Shown here: positions 4,368-12,811 of the stretch, piece after piece
Numbering within the stretch: position 1 is the stretch's first letter
How the letters are laid out: each line of letters opens with the position of its first letter
NCBI GenBank assembly: GCA_964593905.1
Contig: CAZQLE010000103.1
Span: 1 to 13,796, forward strand
DNA: 13,796 nucleotides
Origin: CAZQLE01 sp964593905
GTDB taxonomy: Bacteria; Chloroflexota; Anaerolineae; Anaerolineales; Anaerolineaceae
Direction: 5' to 3'
Program-made: the position numbers and the translations under genes
The notes under the pieces: generated by a model
The model's database searches: none
Told to the model about the DNA's origin: nothing
Seen by the model: only the letters and a program-made list of their open reading frames with translations

Positions 4368-7112
4368 ATGGAATGGTACCAGCAGGGAGTGGATGAAACG
4401 CTGCAACGTCTGGGGAGCAACCTTGAGAAAGGTTTGAAGACCGAGCAGGTGCAGGAGCTGCAGACCCAATTTGGTTTGAACGAGCTGGTGGACCGGGGGA
4501 TGAAAAGCCCGTGGAAGATCCTCTGGGAGCAGCTAACCGGCCTGATGACCATCATTTTGATCTTATCGGCGGGGATTTCGATTTATCTGGATGAAATCAC
4601 CGACGCGGTTGCCATTCTGGTGATTGTTATTTTAAACGCCATTCTCGGGTTTACCCAGGAATATCGCGCCGAACAGGCGATGGCGGCTCTAAAAAAGATG
4701 GCGGTGCCCACTGTGCGGGTGCGCCGCGATGGTCATATTCAAGAAGTGAAGGCGCAGCAGCTTGTGCCTGGCGACGTGGTCTTGCTGGAGGCGGGTAATT
4801 CGATTCCGGCCGACTGCCGGGTGGTGGAGAGCATTAATCTGCGCGTTCAAGAAGCGGTGCTTACCGGCGAATCGGAACCGGTGGAAAAAGAAACCCGCGC
4901 GGTTGATAAAGAGAATATCAGTCTGGGCGACCAGCACAATATGCTCTTTATGGGGACGATCGTCACCTATGGCCGCGGCACGGCGCTGGTGGTTGAAACC
5001 GGCATGCGTACCCAGTTGGGCAAGATTGCCGACATGATCCAGTCGGTTGGTTTTGACCAGACCCCGCTGCAAAAACGGTTGGATGCGCTGGGCCGCACGC
5101 TGGCGATTGCGGCGCTGGGGATTGTGGCAGTGGTGTTTTTGACCGGTGTGCTGCGTGGCGAAGACCTTGAGTTGATGTTCCGCACCTCGATCAGCATGGC
5201 TGTGGCGGCCATCCCCGAGGGGCTGGTAGCGGTTGTGACGATTGCGCTGGCTTTTGGCGCCCAGCGAATGTTGAAGCGCAATGCCCTGATTCGTAAACTC
5301 CCCGCGGTTGAGACGCTGGGTTCGGTTACGGTGATCTGCTCAGATAAAACCGGCACACTGACCCAGAACCGTATGACCGTAACGGTGTTGGATGTGGCCG
5401 GCAACCGGATGGATATCAGCGAACAACTGCGCGATTTCAGCCCAAGCGTGACGCGGGATGAAGCCGCTGCGCCGCTGGCGCTGGATACTCCTGCAGCGGT
5501 GTTGCTGGTGGCGGGCGGCGCGTTGTGCAACGATGCGGTGCTTGAAGGGGTCAACCGGCTTGAAGGTGGTTTTCAGGCCGTTGGCGACCCGACGGAAGGA
5601 GCGCTGGTGGTTGCGGCGGCCAAAGCCGGGCTGTTGAAACCCGAGCTTGAAGCTGCCTTGCCGCGGGTGGCCGAACTGCCCTTTGATTCGGACCGCAAAC
5701 GGATGACCACCATTCATAAGGTGAACCAGGATCTGCTGCCCGACCCGTTGAAAGATGCCTGGGTCAAACACCCGCTGGGAGATGGTGCGCTGGCCTATAT
5801 CGCGATTACCAAAGGCTCGGTGGATGGGCTGCTGGGTGTTTCGGACCGGGTGTGGAACGATGGCAAGGCCGAGGTGTTGACCCCTGAATGGTTGGAGCGG
5901 GTTCAGATGGCCAATAACCGTCTGGCCGAAAACGGGATGCGTGTGCTGGGGGTGGCCTTCCGTCGCCGGGTGAGTGGGGTGATGGACGAGAAAAACGACC
6001 CGGTGGAAAAGGATTTGATCTTTATCGGGTTGGTGGGCATGATTGACCCGGCCCGGCCCGAGGTGAAAGACGCGGTTTCCACCGCACACATGGCCGGCAT
6101 TCGCCCGATGATGATCACCGGCGACCATCCGCTTACGGCGCTGTATATCGCCCGCGATCTGGGCATTACCCGCCAGAGCCTGGTGGTGACCGGGGCCGAG
6201 CTGGCCGAAATGAGCGATGGAGAACTTGAAGAAAAGGTCCGCGAGACTTCGGTATATGCCCGGGTTTCGCCGGAACATAAGCTGCGCATTGTGGATGCGC
6301 TGCAAAAGCAGGGCCATATTGTGGCCATGACCGGTGATGGGGTTAACGACGCCCCGGCGCTGAAGAAAGCAGATATCGGCGTGGCAATGGGCATTACGGG
6401 CACCGATGTTTCAAAAGAAGCTTCAGACATGGTGCTGCTGGATGATAATTTTGCCACCATTGTTGCAGCCGTCGAAGAAGGCCGCCGCATTTATGACAAC
6501 ATTCGCAAATTCATCCGCTATGCTATGACCTCCAATGCCGGCGAGATCCTGGTGATGTTGCTGGGGCCTTTCCTGGGGATGCCGCTGCCGCTGTCTCCGC
6601 TGCAAATTTTGTTTGTCAACCTGGTGACTGATGGTCTGCCGGGCCTGGCGTTGACGGTGGAGCCGGCTGAGAAAAGCACGATGAAGCGTCCACCGCACGA
6701 CCCGAAATCCAGCGTGTTGGATCGCGGCGTGGGCACCGACATCCTGTGGATCGGTTTGTTGATCGGCGTGGTGAGCACCCTGGCCGGGTATTTCTTCTGG
6801 CGGGCCGGTTATGAAGCCTGGCACACCATGGTGTTTACCACCCTGACCCTGGCGCAGATGGGCAATGTATTGGCGCTGCGTTCAGACCGTGAATCACTCT
6901 TTAGCCTGGGTGTATTTAGCAACAAGCCCCTGATCTGGGCGGTGCTTTTGACCATTGCCCTGCAGCTCATGGTGGTTTATGTGCCCTTTATGCAGAAAAT
7001 CTTTGATACCAAACCGCTTACAGCCGATCAGCTAGCCATTAGCGTTGGGCTCAGTGTGGTTGTCTTTGCCGTGGTAGAAGTTGTGAAATGGTTCCGGCGG
7101 CGAAGCGGATAG
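4368..7112 (+). CDS. P2-type cation-transporting ATPase, probable Mn2+ (or Ca2+/Mn2+) exporter
   Basis: The 914-residue protein has the full P-type ATPase layout: a cation-ATPase N-terminal domain, TGES in the actuator domain (166-169), the phosphorylation motif DKTGTLT with D326, and the hinge motif TGDGVNDAP (655-663), with about ten membrane helices. Ion-site residues of the SERCA/P2A class are present: PEGL in M4 (E284), N723 and E726 in M5 (SNAGEI), and N751, T754 and D755 in M6 (NLVTDGLP). M4 reads PEGLVAVV where SERCA has PEGLPAVV. It should pump a divalent cation out of the cytoplasm at the cost of ATP. Sequence alone says Ca2+-ATPase-like; the Mn2+ riboswitch upstream argues for manganese. 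The ATG is preceded by GGGAG (4354-4358), nine bases away. No terminator is evident right after the stop. Confidence 0.9.
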   Translation: MEWYQQGVDETLQRLGSNLEKGLKTEQVQELQTQFGLNELVDRGMKSPWKILWEQLTGLMTIILILSAGISIYLDEITDAVAILVIVILNAILGFTQEYRAEQAMAALKKMAVPTVRVRRDGHIQEVKAQQLVPGDVVLLEAGNSIPADCRVVESINLRVQEAVLTGESEPVEKETRAVDKENISLGDQHNMLFMGTIVTYGRGTALVVETGMRTQLGKIADMIQSVGFDQTPLQKRLDALGRTLAIAALGIVAVVFLTGVLRGEDLELMFRTSISMAVAAIPEGLVAVVTIALAFGAQRMLKRNALIRKLPAVETLGSVTVICSDKTGTLTQNRMTVTVLDVAGNRMDISEQLRDFSPSVTRDEAAAPLALDTPAAVLLVAGGALCNDAVLEGVNRLEGGFQAVGDPTEGALVVAAAKAGLLKPELEAALPRVAELPFDSDRKRMTTIHKVNQDLLPDPLKDAWVKHPLGDGALAYIAITKGSVDGLLGVSDRVWNDGKAEVLTPEWLERVQMANNRLAENGMRVLGVAFRRRVSGVMDEKNDPVEKDLIFIGLVGMIDPARPEVKDAVSTAHMAGIRPMMITGDHPLTALYIARDLGITRQSLVVTGAELAEMSDGELEEKVRETSVYARVSPEHKLRIVDALQKQGHIVAMTGDGVNDAPALKKADIGVAMGITGTDVSKEASDMVLLDDNFATIVAAVEEGRRIYDNIRKFIRYAMTSNAGEILVMLLGPFLGMPLPLSPLQILFVNLVTDGLPGLALTVEPAEKSTMKRPPHDPKSSVLDRGVGTDILWIGLLIGVVSTLAGYFFWRAGYEAWHTMVFTTLTLAQMGNVLALRSDRESLFSLGVFSNKPLIWAVLLTIALQLMVVYVPFMQKIFDTKPLTADQLAISVGLSVVVFAVVEVVKWFRRRSG

Positions 7113-7229
7113 GCCGGACAAGAAAAAAACAGTGCTCCTTCATCGCTGTCACTCTTTATTGGCTGTGTAACAAAGTGGCAGCCTGTATTAATGATGGATA
7201 TTTTTATAAACCGAGGTTTTTAACTGATC

Positions 7230-8717
7230 ATGAAATCTATACAGTTCAACGATGTCACCCTGCGGGATGGCAACCAGAGTCTGGTTGCCACCCGCATGAC
7301 GACCCCAATGGCGCTGCGCGTTTTGCCGCACCTGGCAGATGCAGGGTATGGCAGCATGGAGTTGTGGGGTGGCGCGATACTGGATGCCTGCATTCGTTAC
7401 ACTCATGAAGACCCGTGGGAACGTCTGGCTGCATTCAACCGACAGCTCGCGGGCCGGGTGAAAATTTCTGCTTTGTTGCGCGGGCAAAACCTGTTTGGGT
7501 ATCAACCGTACCCCGATGATCTGGTGGTTGCGTTTATTCGCGAAGCGGTGGGGAGCGGGGTGGACGTGGTGCGCATTTTTGATGCGCTGAACGATCCGCG
7601 AAATTTGCAGGTGGCCATGCTGGCTGCGCGGGCTTATGGCGCTGAGGTGGAAGCGGCCCTGTCTTACACCGTCAGCCCGGTGCATAATACCCGCTATTTT
7701 ATCGATTATGCCCAAAAGCTGGCTGCCGAAGGCGCCGATCGGATTGTGATTAAAGACATGGCCGGAATTCTTCACCCTGCCCAGGCCGGCGAGCTGTTTG
7801 GCGGGTTAAAGCAGGCTGTAAATGTTCCGCTTACCCTGCACAGCCATACCACAACCGGTGTGGCCGTCTTGAATGGCATTCTGGCGATGAAATATGGCAT
7901 CGATGCCATTGATACGGCGGTGACGCCTTTTGCGGGAGGCAGTTCGCTGCCCCCGGTTGAGATTATGATCGCTGCTGCCGAAGAAATGGGGCTGGCGCAT
8001 GGGCTGGATATTAACGCGCTGGCCCGTGCCCAGGATGTTTTGTCGGGGGTGATGGTTGAGTTAAGCGAGCATAACCCGTATTTTGGGTCTTATTATCGCC
8101 AGCCTGTGCGGGTGGCAGATGTGGACCGGGGCAAGCTGGGTCGGATTTTGACCCTGATCGAGCGCAGCGACGATGGCTCATTGACCGAAGCGCTGGCCCT
8201 GACCCGTGCATTGACCAACGACCTGGATTACCCGGCCTATGATGACCGCATCTTTGCTTCTCAGATCCCCGGTGGAATGTTGACCAACCTGCAGAGCCAG
8301 TTGCAATCGATGGGCGCGCCGCATCTGCTGGACCAGGTGATGGAAGAAATCCCTCAGGTGCGGGCCGATGTGGGCTATGTGCCGCTTGTAACGCCGACCA
8401 GCCAGATTGTCGGGTCGCAGGCTGCGTTTAACATTCTATCGGGTGAGCGTTATTCCTTTGTTTCAAATGAGTTTAAGATGATTTTGCGCGGCGAGTTTGG
8501 CCGCACACCGGTGGAACCCAACCCCGAGATCATTCAACGGGTGCTGGGAAATGATGAAGCGCCGCTGAAATATCGCCCGGCTTCCTATTTGCATCCGGTG
8601 TTGGAAGACCCCTGCGATTTGCCTTTTATCCGCGATCAGAAAGACCGCTTGCTCTATTTGTTGTTTGGACAGCCGGCTGAAGAGTTTTTAAAGCGCAGGG
8701 CCCCTGCCAATAATTAA
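7230..8717 (+). CDS. Carboxyltransferase subunit, PycB / oxaloacetate decarboxylase alpha / transcarboxylase 5S type
   Basis: The 495-residue protein belongs to the HMGL-like TIM-barrel carboxyltransferases that move CO2 between biotin and pyruvate/oxaloacetate. Visible elements are the metal-site opening NDVTLRDGNQSL (D8), the lysine in IVIKDMAG (K175) that is carbamylated in homologues, and the metal ligands in LHSHTT (H204 and H206), followed by a PYC/OADA-type conserved C-terminal domain. Related enzymes often have DAHQSL where this one has DGNQSL. The protein stops without the biotin attachment domain (no AMKM-type site), so it needs a separate carrier and a biotin carboxylase, neither of which is in the window. 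Whether it serves pyruvate carboxylase, a decarboxylase or transcarboxylase cannot be decided. GAGG at about 7212 is rather far from the ATG. A terminator follows about 90 bases after the stop. Confidence 0.85.
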   Translation: MKSIQFNDVTLRDGNQSLVATRMTTPMALRVLPHLADAGYGSMELWGGAILDACIRYTHEDPWERLAAFNRQLAGRVKISALLRGQNLFGYQPYPDDLVVAFIREAVGSGVDVVRIFDALNDPRNLQVAMLAARAYGAEVEAALSYTVSPVHNTRYFIDYAQKLAAEGADRIVIKDMAGILHPAQAGELFGGLKQAVNVPLTLHSHTTTGVAVLNGILAMKYGIDAIDTAVTPFAGGSSLPPVEIMIAAAEEMGLAHGLDINALARAQDVLSGVMVELSEHNPYFGSYYRQPVRVADVDRGKLGRILTLIERSDDGSLTEALALTRALTNDLDYPAYDDRIFASQIPGGMLTNLQSQLQSMGAPHLLDQVMEEIPQVRADVGYVPLVTPTSQIVGSQAAFNILSGERYSFVSNEFKMILRGEFGRTPVEPNPEIIQRVLGNDEAPLKYRPASYLHPVLEDPCDLPFIRDQKDRLLYLLFGQPAEEFLKRRAPANN

Positions 8718-8807
8718 GAAAATATAAGCCTTACCAGGGATGTAAGTCAAAAATTAATAATTGATGGTTGTTTTACCAACAAAAGATCACTAATTTCTTA
8801 TACAATG

Positions 8808-8854
8808 AAACCAGCCAGAGCATTGATGCCCACACCTACCCCGGCTGGTTTTTT
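8808..8854 (+). terminator. Intrinsic terminator between the carboxyltransferase and the PlsY-like operon
   Basis: AAACCAGCC (8808-8816) pairs perfectly over nine bases with GGCTGGTTT (8843-8851), with a T-run at 8849-8854. The 26-base loop is longer than usual. It probably ends transcription of the carboxyltransferase gene and separates it from the next operon. A TATACAAT sequence (8799-8806) directly before the stem could be a -10 element, which would make this a leader attenuator instead, but no good -35 box was found. Confidence 0.65.
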
Positions 8855-8909
8855 CATTTCCTAACGATAAATTGAAAATGTAGTATTGCGCCTGCGGGAG
8901 AGGGAACCT

Positions 8910-9641
8910 ATGAATATTCTCTGGCCTCTTGTCAGCCTTCTGGCAGGTTATTTGTCTGGAAGCGTCTCATTTTCGCGGTTGATTGTGGCCCTGGTAGCGC
9001 CGGGAAAATCGTTGGACAATCAGACAGTCACCACCAGTAAAGGAAATGAATGGAAAATGGAGGCGGTGGGGGCATCAACGATTGGAAATATATTGGGCAC
9101 CCGCTGGGGGGTAATTACCGGCTTGCTTGATATTTTGAAAGCCTTTTTTCCAACTCTGATCTTTAAACTTGTTTTTCCTGAACAACCTTATTATCTTTTT
9201 TGTGCGGCGGCGGCAGTGGCGGGTCATAACTGGCCGCTATGGCACGGTTTTCGCGGCGGGTGGGGTATTTCACCGTTATACGGTGGTGCATTGGCTGTCC
9301 ATCCACTGGGTGCGGTGGTCGCAGCCGTGTCGGGTAATTTGATTGGATTTTTTGTGGTTCGTGATTTTCTCACTGCATACCTTTCGGGATTATGGTTAAT
9401 GATCCCCATATTCTGGTTATGGGGTGGTGACTGGCAGAAGGCTGTCTATGCTCTGGCTGTGAATATCATTTTCATCCTGCGCATGATCCCTGAATTAAAA
9501 AATCTTGCCGCGAAAAAAGAACAGTCTTCCACCGATCTGGATGAAGCCATGGAGGTAACACCCATGGGACGCAGCATGAAAAAAATGGCGGACAAGCTGG
9601 GTTGGAAACTCAATCGAGGCGGCAGTTCTCAAAAACAGTGA
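8910..9641 (+). CDS. Divergent PlsY-like membrane protein (glycerol-3-phosphate acyltransferase family)
   Basis: From the ATG at 8910 the protein has 243 residues. GGGAGAGGG just upstream (8895-8903) favours this start over an in-frame TTG at 8886. About five or six hydrophobic helices are visible. Three stretches echo the PlsY signature motifs: GYLSGSVSFSRLI (13-25, for GSIPFG), VGASTIGNILGTR (53-65, for GSGNxGATN), and GHNWPLWHGFRGGWG (105-119, for GHxFPxFxxFKGGKG). PlsY transfers acyl groups from acyl-phosphate to glycerol-3-phosphate in the membrane. Here several usual active-site residues differ (Asn to Thr57 in motif 2; Lys to Arg115 and Lys to Trp118 in motif 3), so a different acceptor or a non-catalytic role is possible. 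The length exceeds the usual ~200 because of an insert at about 31-50 and a basic soluble tail (about 200-243). It heads a four-gene operon. Confidence 0.7.
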   Translation: MNILWPLVSLLAGYLSGSVSFSRLIVALVAPGKSLDNQTVTTSKGNEWKMEAVGASTIGNILGTRWGVITGLLDILKAFFPTLIFKLVFPEQPYYLFCAAAAVAGHNWPLWHGFRGGWGISPLYGGALAVHPLGAVVAAVSGNLIGFFVVRDFLTAYLSGLWLMIPIFWLWGGDWQKAVYALAVNIIFILRMIPELKNLAAKKEQSSTDLDEAMEVTPMGRSMKKMADKLGWKLNRGGSSQKQ

Positions 9642-9649
9642 GGGGGAAA

Positions 9650-12055
9650 ATGGAAAGACAAGTGATTCTTCCTTTGGGAGCCAGACGATTACCTGTTTCG
9701 GTGGGTACAAAAGCAGAGAATCTGCATATCTTAATTCAGCGCGGCCTTAATGTACCCGAAGGATGGGTGATTCCCTGGCAAATTTATGAAAGATATTTAT
9801 GCAATGATATAGGGATTATTGATGATTTACGAACTCGATTGACCGAGATTATTGCACCTGGCCAGCGGTATGCCATTCGTTCTTCAGCCAGTGTGGAAGA
9901 CGGAGTTCATACATCCTTTGCGGGGCAGTTTAAAACCGTACTGGATGCGCAGGGGGTGGATCAGGTGTTGGGGGCTGTCTGGTCGGTCTGGGCGACGGCG
10001 AATGCACAAAACGTGGGCGATTATGCCGGTCATCGCTCAGGGCCGCAGGATGGGCTGAAGATGGCGGTGATTATTCAGAAAATGGTGCATCCGGTTTTAT
10101 CAGGTGTGACATTTAGTAAAAACCCGATGACTGGAATGCATGAGACCGTGGTGGAGGCTGTGGAAGGTCCCGGTACCCTGCTGGTGCAAAATGGCGCCAC
10201 CCCGCTGCGCTGGATTTCGAAATGGGGGCGCTGGTTGACCAAACCAGACCAACCGCTGCCCTATGAACCCATTATTCAGCAGGTGGTGGAAAGCACGGGC
10301 AAAATTGCTCATGCATTGCGGCGTAATGTCGACCTGGAATGGGTGTTTGACGGCAGCCAGTTGTACTGGGTGCAACTGCGTGATATTACCACGCTGGGTG
10401 AAGTGAAGGTATATTCCAATAAGCTTGCCCGCGAGATGCTGCCAGGTTTAATTAAACCTCTGGTGTGGTCCGTCAATATCCCCATGGTGAATGGCACCTG
10501 GATTGAGTTGTTAACCGAGGTAATTGGAAAAAATGATCTAAAACCAGATTCATTGGCCCGTTCCTTTTATTTCCACACTTATTTTGACATGTCCACTTTT
10601 GGCAAAATATTCAATTGGATGGGTTTTCCGGCGGAAGGTCTGGAAATGATGATGGGTATTCTTCCAGAAGGTTTTGCAAAACCATCCTTTAAGCCTTCAT
10701 TTCGCACGCTGCAATTACTACCGCGCATGCTGGTTGCCGGGGTGCGGAAATGGAACTATGCCGGCCTTTTTGAACGCGAAGTGCCCAAATTGGACCAATC
10801 TTACCAGGCACTGGTTCCTGCACGGCCAGTGTCATTGTCACCGCAGGAACTGTTTAGACGGATTGCGGCATTGATCGGGTTGACCCGACGTGCGGCTTAT
10901 CACAACATTCATGCGCCACTCTTGATGGCGATGTACAACAATCTTTTGTCCAATATCCTGCGCCGGCGTGGAGTGGACTATTCGCGGCTGGATCTCATGG
11001 AAGGCATGGAAGACCAACTGCAACCCTACAATCCGGACCAGATGCTGCGGAAGCTGCACGACCAATTCTACCAACTGCCTGTTGCGCAGCAGGAGAGAAT
11101 CTTGTTGAACTCCGAACTGCTGCAGACTGACCCGGTCTTTGGCGGTTTTGCCGAAGGGATGCGGGAATTAATTGCACAATTTGGTCATTTGAGCGACAGC
11201 GGCAACGATTTTTCTTCTGCACCCTGGCGTGAGAAACCAGAGTTTTTGGTGCAAATGATTGCCAATTATCAGGGGCAGGCCAAAAAATCGACCGACGATC
11301 TGATCTCGTATCATCAGATTGCCATCCCCGGGTGGCAGCGCGGCATGGCGAATCTGATTTACCGCCGGGCGCGTCAATTTCGGATCTACCGCGAGAAAAT
11401 CAGCTCGCTGTATACCTTCGGGTATGGTCTGATCCGTATTTATGTGCTTGAATTGGGGCGTTATTTTGCAGAGTGCGGTTGGCTGGCGGAGCCGGAGGAT
11501 ATTTTTTACCTTGAGATCAATGAAATCTGTGCGGTGATTGAGCAGTCTGACCAGGCGAAGAATTGTCTGTCGCAAATTGAACATCGCAAAAAAGCGATGG
11601 CGCAGTGCAAGGATGTGGTTCTGCCGACCGTCATTTATGGCGAAGAGCCCCCACCGCTGCTGGTTGGGGTGCGCGAATGGTTGTCTGGCACTCCGACCTC
11701 ACGCGGGTATTATACCGGGCCGGCCAAAGTCATTCGCGGACTGGCTGACTTCTCAAAATTGCAGCAGGGCGATGTGCTGGTGGTCCCATTTTCAGATGTG
11801 GGTTGGACGCCATTATTTGCCCGTGCAGGGGCGGTGGTGGCAGAATCGGGTGGAATGTTATCGCACAGCTCGATCATCGCCCGCGAGTACCATATTCCGG
11901 CCGTGGTGTCGGTTGCGGGTGCCTGCCAAATACGCGATGAGATTTTGGTGACGGTGGATGGTTGGAAGGGCGAGGTGATATTGCATATCGATTCCAATCG
12001 TATTCCTGGTTTAAAAGAATCGGAACCGCGGCAAGGTCAGATTGAGGAGGAATAA
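9650..12055 (+). CDS. PPDK_N/PEP-utilizer phosphotransferase, rifampicin-phosphotransferase-like architecture
   Basis: From the ATG at 9650 (AGGGGG at 9641-9646, eight bases after the previous stop) the product has 801 residues; an upstream in-frame TTG at 9602 lies inside the previous gene. The N-terminal ~310 residues are a dikinase ATP-grasp domain: KAENLHILIQRGLNVPEGWV, AIRSSASVEDG (R77), SFAGQF, SKNPMTG, and LEWVFDG with VQLRDIT, the last replacing the common QARPIT. A helical middle region of about 350 residues is unrecognised. The C-terminus is the swivelling phospho-His domain, with DVGWTPLFARAGAVV and GGMLSHSSIIAREYHIPAVV (catalytic His at 739). There is no PEP/pyruvate TIM barrel after it, so this is not PEP synthase or PPDK. 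The order ATP-grasp, acceptor domain, His domain is that of rifampicin phosphotransferases, which use ATP to phosphorylate a small molecule. The acceptor is unknown; neighbours suggest a lipid or envelope compound (inference). Confidence 0.75.
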   Translation: MERQVILPLGARRLPVSVGTKAENLHILIQRGLNVPEGWVIPWQIYERYLCNDIGIIDDLRTRLTEIIAPGQRYAIRSSASVEDGVHTSFAGQFKTVLDAQGVDQVLGAVWSVWATANAQNVGDYAGHRSGPQDGLKMAVIIQKMVHPVLSGVTFSKNPMTGMHETVVEAVEGPGTLLVQNGATPLRWISKWGRWLTKPDQPLPYEPIIQQVVESTGKIAHALRRNVDLEWVFDGSQLYWVQLRDITTLGEVKVYSNKLAREMLPGLIKPLVWSVNIPMVNGTWIELLTEVIGKNDLKPDSLARSFYFHTYFDMSTFGKIFNWMGFPAEGLEMMMGILPEGFAKPSFKPSFRTLQLLPRMLVAGVRKWNYAGLFEREVPKLDQSYQALVPARPVSLSPQELFRRIAALIGLTRRAAYHNIHAPLLMAMYNNLLSNILRRRGVDYSRLDLMEGMEDQLQPYNPDQMLRKLHDQFYQLPVAQQERILLNSELLQTDPVFGGFAEGMRELIAQFGHLSDSGNDFSSAPWREKPEFLVQMIANYQGQAKKSTDDLISYHQIAIPGWQRGMANLIYRRARQFRIYREKISSLYTFGYGLIRIYVLELGRYFAECGWLAEPEDIFYLEINEICAVIEQSDQAKNCLSQIEHRKKAMAQCKDVVLPTVIYGEEPPPLLVGVREWLSGTPTSRGYYTGPAKVIRGLADFSKLQQGDVLVVPFSDVGWTPLFARAGAVVAESGGMLSHSSIIAREYHIPAVVSVAGACQIRDEILVTVDGWKGEVILHIDSNRIPGLKESEPRQGQIEEE

Positions 12056-12804
12056 TGTCTGTTTTAGAGGCGCAGTCATTGAAGAAAATTTACCAGCTTG
12101 GCGAACACAGCGTTGAAGCGTTGGCCGGTGTGGATTTTAAAGTGGAAAAAGCTGAATTTGTTGCAATTATGGGCCCTTCAGGCAGTGGAAAATCTACACT
12201 GCTGCATTTATTGGGCGGCCTGGACCATCCTTCTGAAGGAGAGATTCTACTGGCGGGGGAACCGTTCTCGACCCTGGATGATGAGAAAATAACCCTTGCC
12301 CGGCGGCATAATGTCGGCTTTGTATTTCAGTTTTTTAACTTGCTGCCAACCCTGACTGCCCAGGAAAATGTACTCCTGCCGGTGATTATTGACAATCAAA
12401 AGATCAATGATTATCAGGAACGGGTGGTTGACCTGATGCGTCTGGTGGGTCTGGAAGAACGAAGAAACCATAAACCCGATCAATTATCCGGTGGTGAGCA
12501 GCAGCGTGTTTCCATTGCGCGGGCGCTCATTACCCGGCCGGCCATTCTGCTGGCAGATGAACCAACCGGAAATTTGGATTCGAAAAACGGCAACGCAGTA
12601 ATGGAACTGCTGCGCCGTTCAGCCGACGAGCTGAACCAGACGATCATTATGGTTACGCACGACCCCAGGGCAGCGGCCTATGCCGACCGCGCCGTTTTTC
12701 TGCGAGATGGCAAAGTTGTGCGGCAAGTCACCTTTGAGAAAGATGCAGCGCTTCTGTCGCGCGTGCGCGTTATTATGGATGCCATGGAAGAATTGGAAAT
12801 ATAG
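12055..12804 (+). CDS. ABC transporter ATP-binding protein, LolD/MacB type
   Basis: The 249-residue ATPase has Walker A GPSGSGKST (40-48), Q-loop Q92 in FQFFNLLP, signature LSGGEQQR (144-151), Walker B ILLADEP (164-170) followed by TGNLD, and the switch histidine H202 in VTHD. The FQFFNLLPTLTAQENVLLP stretch and TGNLD are characteristic of the LolD/MacB/FtsE class, which partners FtsX-type permeases and drives mechanotransmission rather than classical pore transport. The ATG overlaps the previous stop by one base (TAATG), with GAGGAGG at 12044-12050, so translation is coupled. The tail after about residue 225 is slightly longer than in minimal LolD proteins. It should pair with the permease that starts seven bases downstream. 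Confidence 0.9.
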   Translation: MSVLEAQSLKKIYQLGEHSVEALAGVDFKVEKAEFVAIMGPSGSGKSTLLHLLGGLDHPSEGEILLAGEPFSTLDDEKITLARRHNVGFVFQFFNLLPTLTAQENVLLPVIIDNQKINDYQERVVDLMRLVGLEERRNHKPDQLSGGEQQRVSIARALITRPAILLADEPTGNLDSKNGNAVMELLRRSADELNQTIIMVTHDPRAAAYADRAVFLRDGKVVRQVTFEKDAALLSRVRVIMDAMEELEI

Positions 12805-12811
12805 GCAAACT

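Noticed and set aside
5340..6317. Long antisense open frame (325 codons, minus strand) inside the P-type ATPase gene
   Set aside because: It lies wholly within a clear ATPase reading frame. The product is rich in His, Gln, Arg and Pro with no recognisable domain, as expected for the shadow of a GC-rich gene.
7159..7210. Promoter-like pieces (TTGGCT, TATTAA, TATAAA) before the carboxyltransferase gene
   Set aside because: No pair of boxes has acceptable spacing: TTGGCT to TATTAA is 21 bases, and TATAAA has no -35 box.
8730..8746. Small hairpin CTTAC / GTAAG after the carboxyltransferase stop
   Set aside because: It has only five weak base pairs and no T-run; the stronger hairpin at 8808-8854 is a better terminator.
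9650..12055. Annotation as phosphoenolpyruvate synthase or PPDK
   Set aside because: The phospho-His domain is C-terminal and no PEP/pyruvate-binding barrel follows it, which both enzymes require.
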